Source: Variovorax sp. J22P240 (GTDB taxonomy: Bacteria; Pseudomonadota; Gammaproteobacteria; Burkholderiales; Burkholderiaceae_C). Taken from it: a DNA stretch of 64,000 nucleotides. Positions 1 to 8,179 of this stretch are shown in pieces. The notes under the pieces are model-generated. The model did not search any database. It worked only from the letters and a program-made list of their open reading frames with translations, and was not told the origin of the DNA. The stretch covers positions 82,534-146,533 of the forward strand of contig NZ_JASZYR010000014.1 of assembly GCF_030316855.1 (NCBI RefSeq), written 5' to 3'. The position numbers and the translations under genes were made by a program. Within the stretch, counting starts at the first letter, position 1; each line of letters opens with the position of its first letter.

Positions 1-2
1 GG

Positions 3-1475
3 GACGCGATGCCGGAAGCGCTCAAGCCGATCCTGCGTCGGCAGATGGAGGTCTACGCCGGCTTCATGGAGTTCACCGACCATCATGTGGGCCGCCTGCT
101 CGACAGCCTGGAGAAGCTCGGCATTCTCGACGACACGCTCGTCTACTACATCGTCGGCGACAACGGGGCCTCTGCGGAGGGCACGCTGAACGGTGCCTAC
201 AACGAGATGGCGAATTTCAACGGACTTGCTGCACTTGAAACGCCCGAGTTCCTGATGGCACGCTACGACAAGCTCGGCGGCCCGGAGTCGTACAACCACT
301 ACGCCGTGGGTTGGGCCCACGCAATGAATACGCCCTACCAATGGACCAAGCAGGTGGCTTCCCACTGGGGCGGCACACGCAACGGGACGATCGTCCATTG
401 GCCGAAGGGGATCCAGGCCAAGGGCGAGATGCGTTCGCAGTTCCATCACGTGATCGACATCGCGCCGACGATTCTCGAGGCGGCGGGCTTGCCCGAGCCG
501 GTCGAAGTCAACGGCGTGGCGCAAGACCCGCTCGAGGGCGTCAGCATGCTGTACACGTTCAACGACGCGAATGCGGCAGAGCGGCACGAGACGCAGTACT
601 TCGAGATGTTCGGCAACCGTGGCATCTATCACAAGGGCTGGACCGCTGTCACCAAGCATGGAACACCGTGGGTCCTCGTGGGTCGCAAGACCGTGCCGCT
701 CGACGACGACGTCTGGGAGCTCTACGACACGACCAAGGACTGGAGCCAGGCCCGTGACCTGTCGAAGCAGATGCCCGAGAAGCTGCACGATTTGCAGCGC
801 CTGTGGCTGATCGAGGCCACGCGCTACAAGGTGCTGCCCATTGACGACCGGGTGGTCGAAAAGATGAACCCCGACACCGCAGGCCGGCCCGTGCTGATCA
901 GGGGAAAGACGCAGTTGCTGTTCGGCGGCATGAGCCGGCTGTCGGAGAACTGCGTGCTCAACCTCAAGAACAAGTCGCACTCCGTCACTGCCCAGATCGA
1001 GGTCCCGGGCGCCGGCGCGCGGGGCGTCATCATCGCGCAGGGGGCGAACATCGGCGGTTGGACCCTCTACGCGCACCAGGGCAAGCTCAAGTACTGCTAC
1101 AACGTGGCAGGCGTGAACCACTATTACGTCGAATCAGCGGATCCGCTGCCGACCGGCGAGCACCAGGTGCGTATGGAGTTCGCCTATGCGGGCGGCGGGC
1201 TCGGCAAGGGCGGCCAAGTGACGTTGTTCATCGACGGCAAGAAGGCCGGCGAGGGTTCTGTTCCGATGACCCAGGCCATGGTCTTCTCCGCGGACGACGG
1301 CTGCGATGTGGGCGAAGACACCGGCGCGCCGGTTTCCCCGGACTACGGAGCCAAGGACAACGTGTTCAACGGGCGCGTCAAAGGCGTGCAACTTGCCATA
1401 TCCGACGCTGCAGAGAGCGTCGATCACCTGGTCTTGCCGGAAGATGCCATGCGCATTGCGATGGCGCGGCAGTAG
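3..1475 (+). CDS. Arylsulfatase (sulfatase family), 3' part, 5' end outside window
   Basis: The reading frame is open to the left edge, so only the C-terminal 490 or so residues are present. The segment keeps the second half of the alkaline-phosphatase-like sulfatase core: VGDNGASAEG is the conserved metal-site D-N region near the C-terminal end of the catalytic fold, and ASHWGGTRNG is the typical loop after it. The remaining 200 residues form the beta-rich C-terminal domain seen in large bacterial arylsulfatases. The formylglycine motif CxPxR must lie upstream and cannot be checked. The enzyme would release sulfate from sulfate esters. The gene is followed by about 200 bases of non-coding DNA. 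Confidence 0.9.
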   Translation, partial: DAMPEALKPILRRQMEVYAGFMEFTDHHVGRLLDSLEKLGILDDTLVYYIVGDNGASAEGTLNGAYNEMANFNGLAALETPEFLMARYDKLGGPESYNHYAVGWAHAMNTPYQWTKQVASHWGGTRNGTIVHWPKGIQAKGEMRSQFHHVIDIAPTILEAAGLPEPVEVNGVAQDPLEGVSMLYTFNDANAAERHETQYFEMFGNRGIYHKGWTAVTKHGTPWVLVGRKTVPLDDDVWELYDTTKDWSQARDLSKQMPEKLHDLQRLWLIEATRYKVLPIDDRVVEKMNPDTAGRPVLIRGKTQLLFGGMSRLSENCVLNLKNKSHSVTAQIEVPGAGARGVIIAQGANIGGWTLYAHQGKLKYCYNVAGVNHYYVESADPLPTGEHQVRMEFAYAGGGLGKGGQVTLFIDGKKAGEGSVPMTQAMVFSADDGCDVGEDTGAPVSPDYGAKDNVFNGRVKGVQLAISDAAESVDHLVLPEDAMRIAMARQ

Positions 1476-1682
1476 ACGAATAGATCCCTAAACCCATGGC
1501 GGGGCCGACCAACGGCCTGGCTGCTGGAGAGGGTGCTTGTATTCGCGCTCGCAATGCGGTCGTACTCGAGCGGGCAGAGGGAGACCGCATTTGGGCCTCT
1601 CCCTTGCTCCCCACCAGCGCCGGGCCGATTTCGATGCCGCCTGGCCTTTTCCACCACAGCGCGCTGCATGTAAATTTCGCAA

Positions 1683-2249
1683 ATGCTTCTGCCCCTGCAG
1701 GCCTACCCCGCAACTTTCGTCATCGTCAGTTCGGTCTTGCTGTACATCTCGCGGGGAGCGATCACCCGGCCGCGCTCGCACGGCTTCTATCGCTTCTTCG
1801 CGGTGGAGTGCATCCTCGGCCTGATCTGGATCAATCTGCCGGTTTGGGGCGACGATCCTCTGCTGTCACCGAGCCAGTTGCTGGCGCAGTTGTTCCTCGC
1901 CACGTCGGCCTGGCTGCCGCTGCATGCGGCACGCCGCTTGAGACGGCTGGGCCAGCCGAGCAGCGCCCGCAAGGACGAGGCACTGATCGGATTCGAGAAG
2001 ACCACTCGACTGGTGACGACGGGAGCATTCAAATACATCCGCCATCCGATGTACACGGCACTGATCTGCCTTGCCTGGGGGGTCTTCCTGCAGCGCTTCA
2101 GCTGGCTGGGCTTGATGCTGGTGTTGGCATCGACTGCGCTGATCTTCGTCACCGCCAAGCGCGAGGAGACAGAGTGCATCGAGCATTTCGGCGATGCCTA
2201 CCGCGACTACATGCGCCGCACACAACGCTTCGTACCCTACCTGCTCTAG
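1683..2249 (+). CDS. Isoprenylcysteine carboxyl methyltransferase (ICMT)-like membrane protein
   Basis: This is a 188-residue membrane protein with four or five hydrophobic segments. The C-terminal half carries the ICMT/PEMT signature: GAFKYIRHPMYTAL (R-HP-MY) near residue 120, then an acidic E-E-T-E and F-G-D-AYR-DY before the end. Members of this family methylate small or lipid-linked acceptors using S-adenosylmethionine in the inner membrane; the substrate here is unknown. The ATG has no strong Shine-Dalgarno sequence, so the start is tentative. A second protein of the same superfamily is encoded at 15589-16083, but the two are only distantly alike. Confidence 0.75.
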   Translation: MLLPLQAYPATFVIVSSVLLYISRGAITRPRSHGFYRFFAVECILGLIWINLPVWGDDPLLSPSQLLAQLFLATSAWLPLHAARRLRRLGQPSSARKDEALIGFEKTTRLVTTGAFKYIRHPMYTALICLAWGVFLQRFSWLGLMLVLASTALIFVTAKREETECIEHFGDAYRDYMRRTQRFVPYLL

Positions 2250-2325
2250 TGGCTATGGAGCCTCTGATCCAGTCCACCGCTGCTTGGTTTGGTTCGTTGT
2301 CGTCTCAGGCAACGGGAAAGGGCGG

Positions 2326-2456
2326 ATGAAGCAGATCGCTCGCGGCGGGTTCGATCAGTAGGGCAAGACGACCAAGCGTGCGGCCTTTCTGGTCGAGATG
2401 GCGCGTGGTGCCGTGGGCGCAGTTGTGCGCTGATCGAGCCGCACCACCCCAAGGAG
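2326..2456 (+). pseudogene. Fossil N-terminus of an IS5-family transposase
   Basis: Reading across one stop and two frameshifts restores a recognisable IS5-type transposase start. Frame one from the ATG at 2326 gives MKQIARGGFDQ, a stop, then GKTTKRAAFLVEM. A shift near 2402 gives RVVPWAQLCA, and a second shift near 2427 gives ALIEPHHPKE. The string FLxEM-x-RVVPWxxLxALIEPHYPK is characteristic of IS5-group transposases. Nothing downstream of 2456 continues the protein and no terminal inverted repeats were found, so this is a decayed remnant and not a mobile element. Confidence 0.7.
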
Positions 2457-2521
2457 TCCTTGGCTCAGGCCGCGGATGAGCCAGCGCGCAGGTGCAGCAG
2501 GCCCGATGGAAACGTGGGCAG

Positions 2522-3232
2522 TTACCCCGCGAGTCCCACGAACACGTTCTGCACGTCGTCGTTCGCATCGATGGCGGCCAGGAAGGTCTCGACCTCCTCC
2601 AATGCCTCGGCGCTCAGGCTGGCCGGATCGATCGGGTTCTTGGCCTTGTAGCCGAGCTTCGCCGACAGCACAGAAAAACCCTGCGCCGGCAGCGCCCGGC
2701 TGACCAAGTCGAGATCGGCGGGGTCGGTCAGGAATACCGTGATCCCCTCCTCGCCGTGCTCGAAGTCCTGCGCGCCGGCCTCGATGGCGGCCAGTTCGGG
2801 ATCGGCTCCAACCTGCTGCGGTTCGGCCTCGATCATGCCGAGGTGGTCGAAATCCCAGGCGACCGACCCTGAGGCGCCCAGTTGGCCCTTGCGGAACAGC
2901 ACCCGCATCTCCGGCGCGGTGCGGTTCACGTTGTCGGTCAGGCATTCGACCATCACCGGCACCCGGTGCGGCGCAAAGCCCTCGTAGATCACGCGGTCGA
3001 AATGCACCGACTCACCGGTCAGGCCGGCGCCCTTCTTGATGGCCCGCTCCAGCGTGTCCTTGGGCATCGAGACCTTGCGCGCCTGCTCCACCACCAGCCG
3101 CAGGCGCGCATTCGATGCCGGATCGGCCCCGCTGCGGGCGGCGATCATGATTTCCTTCGCGAGCTTGCCGAACAAGCGTCCCTTGGCGTTAGCCGCCAGA
3201 TCCTTGTGCTTGGCTTTCCATTGCGCACCCAT
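2522..3232 (-). CDS. YebC/PmpR-family transcriptional regulator
   Basis: The 236-residue protein starts MGAQWKAKHKDLAANAKG, close to the family's MAGHSKWAN-KHRK start, followed by KLxKEI-xxAAR-GGxDPxxNxRLR and ARxxxMPKDxxERAIKKG, all YebC hallmarks. Family length is about 240 residues. The ATG at 3232 was chosen because homology begins there, although the frame stays open for 91 more codons upstream. YebC proteins act as DNA-binding regulators or, in some bacteria, help ribosomes through proline stretches. The N-terminus deviates from the classic HSKWANI form, as in the shorter YeeN-like branch of the family. Confidence 0.92.
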   Translation of the reverse strand: MGAQWKAKHKDLAANAKGRLFGKLAKEIMIAARSGADPASNARLRLVVEQARKVSMPKDTLERAIKKGAGLTGESVHFDRVIYEGFAPHRVPVMVECLTDNVNRTAPEMRVLFRKGQLGASGSVAWDFDHLGMIEAEPQQVGADPELAAIEAGAQDFEHGEEGITVFLTDPADLDLVSRALPAQGFSVLSAKLGYKAKNPIDPASLSAEALEEVETFLAAIDANDDVQNVFVGLAG

Positions 3233-3300
3233 CTGTGATGTTCCTTGAGTCTCGGCTTTGCCGCCGGTAAAGGATTCTGCCGCAGGCTCGAAGGACCGCG

Positions 3301-3579
3301 GTGAGAGAAACCATGCTGCGCAGCAACTCCGCCAAGGGAGCGGGGACACATCGACGCGCCGCGTGCGACCTTGACCTGCTCTGCCTCGAAGTGGTCGTTT
3401 GGAAGAAGTATTCGACCTTGGGCGCTGCGGATCTGTGCACGGGCTGCAGCGACTGCGCCGTGAAGTGCCCCTTTCATGCCATCTCGATGCGCAGGGTTGA
3501 GCCATCAGGCATTGGATTGGGATGTGACGTCTCCCCCGCCAGCGCAGCTGCCACGAGCACGTTCAAGACCGCCGCATGA
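3301..3579 (+). pseudogene. Possible remnant of a 4Fe-4S ferredoxin-type domain
   Basis: The 92-codon frame contains LCTGCSDCAVKCPFHAI around residues 46-62, a perfect CxxCxxCxxxCP iron-sulfur binding motif in the context expected of bacterial ferredoxins. The residues before and after do not resemble a full ferredoxin and no second cluster motif follows. No good ribosome-binding site was seen. I read it as a decayed piece of a ferredoxin or ferredoxin-domain gene; a chance occurrence in a shadow frame cannot be excluded. Confidence 0.35.
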
Positions 3580-4049
3580 ACGCCCGGAAGACCTTGACCG
3601 TGCTGGCTGCCCGGATCGCTTTGATCACCTTCGAGTACTTCCGCGCCGATGGCCGCTACGTGTTCATGGACTCGCGAGGCCGTCGAGACCCCGAAGAAAG
3701 TCCGGACGACCGCTGGCGCGCTGAAGCTCGGGGGGCTGTGCATCAACACCACCTCGCCAGACGCAAGAGCGCTGCTGCACGCTGAGGGAGAAAAGCGGCA
3801 GTCATCAGTACTGGATCCACAAGGCCGGAGACGCCTCGAACGGACCGATTAGCTCGAGGGTGAAGATCGTTCGCGACGGACTGCAAACGCCACTGGCTGG
3901 CGCCGTGGCCCGAACCAGATACGTGTGGCCAATCACACGCAATCGAAGGCCGCCCCGGCTGCATTTAGACCGCATGGACCGCATGGACCGCCCGCTTCGC
4001 AGCGGCTTCGGTCCTTCGCTGCCGCTTGGCGAGCGCCTTTGATGAGGTC

Positions 4050-4166
4050 GATTCCGGTCATTCAAACGCCACGCGGCCCTCGAGGTCCACGACCGGTCAC
4101 AAGGAGGTGCAGACATAGAGTCCGTCACCGACGCGGACGACGAAAGGACTACAACGGCAACCGAGT
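4050..4166 (+). repeat. Dispersed degenerate intergenic repeat, copy 1
   Basis: This stretch shares ordered words with 17717-17838: GATTCCGGTCAT versus GATTTCGGTCAT, then 41 bases later in both copies GACCGGTC followed by CAAGG, then TGCAGACATAG, then GGCAACCGAGT. The intervening bases have diverged. A third partial copy is at 40196-40215. Confidence 0.65.
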
Positions 4167-4556
4167 CGCAGCTGGGCGGGCTGGTTAGGTCCTATCCGCC
4201 ATCCCGCGAATTACGCGTTCAAATGCGTCGTTCGAACGCTGAGCAGATCGCCTTCTTACATTCCGTTTCACCTGAAAGCGACAGCCACGAACCGAAGTCT
4301 CGCGCCGCGATCTCAACGTCGCGCGCAGGAGCAGTTCGCTGGAAGCGGTGGTCGAGGGGGCCTGCATCGCGCGCGATGACGCGCACGGATGACGGAGCTG
4401 CCTCGGTTGCGCATCAGATTCGGAACCTATGTTCAGGTGACGCAAAAACGTCTAGCCTTTGCGCGGCCGCGTCCTGTACGCGAGCAATCCGCAGCCAACG
4501 GCCGGCCACCCGGCTCTGGCAACGACAACAAGGGCCTGCGTGCCCGAGGAGACACG

Positions 4557-7022
4557 ATGACATCCAAAGGTCTGACGGCCGCATCGGCCGTGTGTGTAGT
4601 GCTGTTGGCTTCCTGCGGCGGAGGCAGCAGTGGCGGAGGCTCCGGATCAGGCGGCGGCACCGGCACAAGTAGTTCGAAGAGCAGCGCCGACGTCGACGCC
4701 GCGCAGCAGGCGAAAGCGCAGAACGACAAGGAGAACGGCAATAGCGTGCGTCTGCGCGTGTTGTCGAGCGCGCCCGAGTTTGTCTCGGGCGGCGATGCGC
4801 GCATCGAGGTCCGCACCGCGCCGGGCCTGCGCGACAAGCTGGAGCTGTGGCTCAACGGCACGCGCCTGGATGTGAAGCTCGCCGAAACCGCGGTCGGCCT
4901 CGAAGGCTTGATCAGCGGCCTGAAGCTGGGGGCGAACACGCTGGAGGTCCGCCATCGGAACGGCAATGGGCAGGGGCGCGACCAGCTCACGCTGACCAAC
5001 TACCCGATCACGGGCCCGATGTTCACCGGGCCGCAGCAGACGCCCTTCGTCTGCACCACGATCCAGGGGGCCGTGGGCAAGCAGCCGCGGGTGGACAGCG
5101 CTGTGCCGCCGGGCTACCCGGTGCGCGATGCGCAGGGCACCTTGCTGGGCTACAGCCAGGACTGCTCTATCGACACCTTCGTCAGCTACCAGTACCGCAG
5201 CACGGCAGGCGCGCTCAAGCCGCTGCCGGCCGACGGCACGCGGCCCTCCGACATGGGCCAGGCAACCCTGGCAGACGGCCGGACGGTGGACTTCGTCGTG
5301 CGGCGCGAGATCGGCAGCATCAACCGCTTCCTCTACAGCATCGCGATGCTCGCGCCCATGCCGGCGGCGGACAACGTCGCGCAGGCCGACACTTCGCTGT
5401 GGAACGGCAAGCTGCTTTACTGGTTCCAGGGCGGCGTGGCGATCGGCCACAGCCAGGGGACGGTGCATGGCGGCTCGATGAACCTCGACGTGCTCGGCCG
5501 CGGCTGGGCCATCGTCCATTCGAGCGGCAACAACACCGGCACGCACTACAACATGAACCTCGCCGGCGAAACCGCGATGATGACCAAGGAGCGCTTCATT
5601 GAGCGCTATGGCGCGCCCGTCTACACCGTCGGCCTGGGCGGCTCGGGCGGCGCGATCCAGCAGTACATGATCGCGCAGAACAACCCCGGCGTGCTCGACG
5701 GCCTGCTGCCCGTTCAGAGCTACCCCGACATGGTCACGCAGACCATCCACGTCGGCGACTGCGAATTGCTGGAGCACTACATGGACGCGACCGACCGTGC
5801 CAACGGCAAGTGGGGCGTGACCAAGAACCGCACGTGGCTGGTGGGCATGAATGCGGAGGAGAACCCCGACGGCGGGCCGAACGCGCGCGTGAACGATGCG
5901 CTCGCGCCGCTGAAGATCGCGCTGGGCTACAGCACCGCAAAGGGCAGCACCGAATGCGTGCCGGCGTGGCGCGGCCTCACGCCGTTGTCGATGAACCCCT
6001 GGTACGGCCAGGCGCCCAACCAGCAGTTGTACGAGCCGCAAAGCGACATTGCGGCCATCCGCTGGACCCACTACGACGACCTGCGCAATGTCTACGGCGT
6101 GGACGCCAGCGGCGCGGCCCGCACGACCTGGGACAACGTGGGCGTGCAATACGGCCTCAAGTCCCTGCGAGCGGGCCACATCACGATGGACGAGTTCGTG
6201 CACCTGAACTGGCACGTGGGCGGCTGGAAGCATCCGAGTGACATGGTGCAGGAAGGCTTTCCCTTCTTCGGCACGACGCAGTCGGAGATCAACAAAGCGC
6301 TGTCGCAACCCGGTTACTTCGACCCCTGGAGTCGTCGCAACATGCGGTTGACCGCGGCCGATGCGCCGGCGCCGCGCACAGCGGGTGATCCGCTCGCGAT
6401 GCGGGCGGCCTACACCTCGGGGCATGTGTTCACCGGGCGTCTGGACGTACCGGCCATCGATCATCGCCAGTACATGGAACGCGAACTGGACATGCACAAC
6501 AGCCACCAGTCCTTCGCCGTGCGGCAGCGCGTGCTGCAGAAGATGGGTCACAGCGACAACCTGGTCGTGTGGTTCACCGACACCACGCCCGGCACGCCCA
6601 AGGCAAGCCAGTCGATGCAGGCGCTCGACGTCATGGACCAGTGGCTCGCGAACATGCGCACGAATCCTGCGGGTGGCATCGTGGGCAACAAGCCGACCGA
6701 TGCCGTGGACGCCTGTTTCAACCTGCAAGGCCAGCGCATGAGCGCGGGCGGCGGCGTCTGGACCGGCATCTTGGACAGTCAGCCCGCAGGCGCATGCACG
6801 CAAAGCTTCCCGCTTTACGGCACGTCGCGCACGGTGGCCGGTGCGCCGATCGAGGGCGGCATCTACCGCTGCGCGCTCAAGCCGGTGGACAAGGCTCTGA
6901 CTGACGGCACCTATGGCAATTCGGCGCCCAGTGCCCAGCAGGTGGAGCAACTCAAGCGCATCTTCCCGGAGGGGGTGTGCGACTACACGCAACCAGACCG
7001 GGCGCGGCCGGCTGCCGGGTGA
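4557..7022 (+). CDS. DUF6351 family lipoprotein (alpha/beta-hydrolase-like)
   Basis: The ATG at 4557 follows GAGGAGA and gives an 821-residue protein with a lipoprotein signal: MTSKGLTAASAVCVVLLASCG, with the lipobox cysteine near residue 20 and a Gly/Ser linker after it. The frame is open upstream, but that start would bury the signal peptide. The motif GPMFTGPQQTPFVC near residue 155 is typical of DUF6351, a large exported family in Burkholderiales. GLGGSGGAIQQYM resembles a nucleophile elbow of the alpha/beta-hydrolase fold (G-x-S-G-G). Location is predicted to be the outer membrane or periplasm. The substrate is unknown; polyester or tannase-like hydrolysis is only a guess from the fold. 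A hairpin terminator follows directly. Confidence 0.85.
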   Translation: MTSKGLTAASAVCVVLLASCGGGSSGGGSGSGGGTGTSSSKSSADVDAAQQAKAQNDKENGNSVRLRVLSSAPEFVSGGDARIEVRTAPGLRDKLELWLNGTRLDVKLAETAVGLEGLISGLKLGANTLEVRHRNGNGQGRDQLTLTNYPITGPMFTGPQQTPFVCTTIQGAVGKQPRVDSAVPPGYPVRDAQGTLLGYSQDCSIDTFVSYQYRSTAGALKPLPADGTRPSDMGQATLADGRTVDFVVRREIGSINRFLYSIAMLAPMPAADNVAQADTSLWNGKLLYWFQGGVAIGHSQGTVHGGSMNLDVLGRGWAIVHSSGNNTGTHYNMNLAGETAMMTKERFIERYGAPVYTVGLGGSGGAIQQYMIAQNNPGVLDGLLPVQSYPDMVTQTIHVGDCELLEHYMDATDRANGKWGVTKNRTWLVGMNAEENPDGGPNARVNDALAPLKIALGYSTAKGSTECVPAWRGLTPLSMNPWYGQAPNQQLYEPQSDIAAIRWTHYDDLRNVYGVDASGAARTTWDNVGVQYGLKSLRAGHITMDEFVHLNWHVGGWKHPSDMVQEGFPFFGTTQSEINKALSQPGYFDPWSRRNMRLTAADAPAPRTAGDPLAMRAAYTSGHVFTGRLDVPAIDHRQYMERELDMHNSHQSFAVRQRVLQKMGHSDNLVVWFTDTTPGTPKASQSMQALDVMDQWLANMRTNPAGGIVGNKPTDAVDACFNLQGQRMSAGGGVWTGILDSQPAGACTQSFPLYGTSRTVAGAPIEGGIYRCALKPVDKALTDGTYGNSAPSAQQVEQLKRIFPEGVCDYTQPDRARPAAG

Positions 7023-7026
7023 GGAG

Positions 7027-7050
7027 GCGGCGCTCAACAGAGCGCCGCTT
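7027..7050 (+). terminator. Intrinsic-type terminator after the DUF6351 gene
   Basis: A perfect 9-bp GC-rich stem, GCGGCGCTC / GAGCGCCGC, with an AACA loop begins four bases after the stop codon and is followed by only two T residues. The stem is strong; the short T-tract makes efficient termination uncertain. Confidence 0.6.
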
Positions 7051-7254
7051 CAGGGCATCTCGGCGGGCTCTGACGCAATGCGATGCTCCAGCACCGTGTC
7101 CCGCCTGGCGGGCAGCGGTGCGCCCGGTCAGCCACTTGGAGATGCCCGGTGCGTTGTGCGCCGTGCCATCGCTGGGGCTTCCCTGGACCACCGCATGAAG
7201 CTCCGGATCTGTGGGAAGGCGCCAGGTGCGCCCGTCATTTCGGATTCGCTACGA

Positions 7255-7519
7255 TCATGAGGTGCGCTTCCTGCTGGGGGCTCGGGGCGCCGGCGTTGCT
7301 CTTTGCGCGAGCGGAACCCAGCCGTTGCGCTGACAGGCTTCCCAGACCGCCATCGCGTGCCCATGACCGAGCCCCGACGTGGATTTCAGCCACGCGATGA
7401 ACTGCATCGTCTTCGTCTCGGGATGCAGAACGCCGCTGCGCACGGCCTCGTCGAAGAAGTCCTTGGGGGTCCTTGCCGGTCTTGGCCCGGATGTTGGTGA
7501 TGTACCCCTCGAGCGTCAT
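7255..7519 (-). pseudogene. DUF4287-family gene with a single-base frameshift
   Basis: From the ATG at 7519 the frame reads MTLEGYITNIRAKTGKDP, the DUF4287 start. The neighbouring frame then continues as DFFDEAVRSGVLHPETK... and FIAWLKSTSGLGHGHAMAVW, the highly conserved C-terminal DUF4287 motif (GLGHGHAMA). The two halves join if one base is removed from the five-C run (G5 on the plus strand at 7465-7469). The gene starts five bases after the VOC gene stops, so the pair would form an operon. It could be a true pseudogene or a sequencing error in the homopolymer. DUF4287 proteins are small and of unknown function. Confidence 0.75.
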
Positions 7520-7523
7520 GTGC

Positions 7524-7973
7524 TCATCCGAACGCAATGGACTCCCCATTGACACCCCAGCACACGCCGAAGCGATCAGTGAGCATGCCGAAGGTTTTGG
7601 CCCAGAACGCCGGCGCCAGCGGCATCGTCACCTGACCGCCCTGCGACAGCGCGTGGAAGGCGCCGTGCGCCTGGTCGACGGTGTCGTACTGGATGGCCAG
7701 CATTGCGCCCTTCACGCCCTCGTACGGCATGCCTGGTGGCACATCGCCGGCGAACAGCTTCGCGCCACCGGGCAGCGCCAAGCACGCATGCATGATGCTG
7801 TTGCCGGTGGGGCGCGGGCCGTCGCCGCAACCGTCGGCGCCCGCGGGTGATGCGGGCATGTCGTCGTAACTCATCATCGATTCGATCTTGGCGCCGAGCG
7901 CCTTCTCGTAGAAGGCGAAGACCTCGCGGGTGTTGCCTCCAAAGCTCAAGTAGGGGGTCAGGGTCGTGGACAT
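7524..7973 (-). CDS. VOC-superfamily (PhnB/glyoxalase-like) protein
   Basis: The protein has 149 residues and begins MSTTLTPYLSFGGNTREVFAFYEKALGA, the classic PhnB-like start, with LPGGAKLFAGDVPPG in the middle and AFWAKTFGMLTDRFGVCWGVN at the end. The full family length is present. Such proteins have the paired beta-alpha-beta-beta-beta fold of glyoxalase and extradiol dioxygenases, but PhnB-like members often lack a defined activity. It lies directly upstream of the frameshifted DUF4287 gene and is divergent from a MocR regulator. Confidence 0.88.
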   Translation of the reverse strand: MSTTLTPYLSFGGNTREVFAFYEKALGAKIESMMSYDDMPASPAGADGCGDGPRPTGNSIMHACLALPGGAKLFAGDVPPGMPYEGVKGAMLAIQYDTVDQAHGAFHALSQGGQVTMPLAPAFWAKTFGMLTDRFGVCWGVNGESIAFG

Positions 7974-8179
7974 GGTGTGCTCCCGGGATGGGCCGACATG
8001 GCCCGTCGAGTGGCACCAAGATTACGCATTCAGGCCGATGAATAAAGTACCAATCCACGCCGACACTCCGGTGCCAATTGGTGGGCCCGAACGGCCGGGC
8101 CCGACTTCCGCTGAAGTGGCCCCATTGGCCTGCCACATCGGTATGCTGGTCGGCACCAGTTCGGACAGCGTCTCGGACC

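Larger units (their letters stand above)
3233..4556. other. Long non-coding stretch with decayed coding traces
   Basis: About 1.3 kb between the YebC gene and the DUF6351 gene holds no convincing intact gene. It contains a ferredoxin-like cysteine motif (3301-3579), a short open frame at 3576-3785 with no recognisable family, and a copy of a dispersed degenerate repeat (4050-4166). Several overlapping frames are open on both strands, but they are Arg/Pro-rich and look like high-GC shadows. Confidence 0.6.

Noticed and set aside
4647..7037. 796-codon open frame antisense to the DUF6351 gene
   Set aside because: It mirrors a long GC-rich gene, is rich in Arg, His and Val, and has no family signature. 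It is a high-GC shadow.
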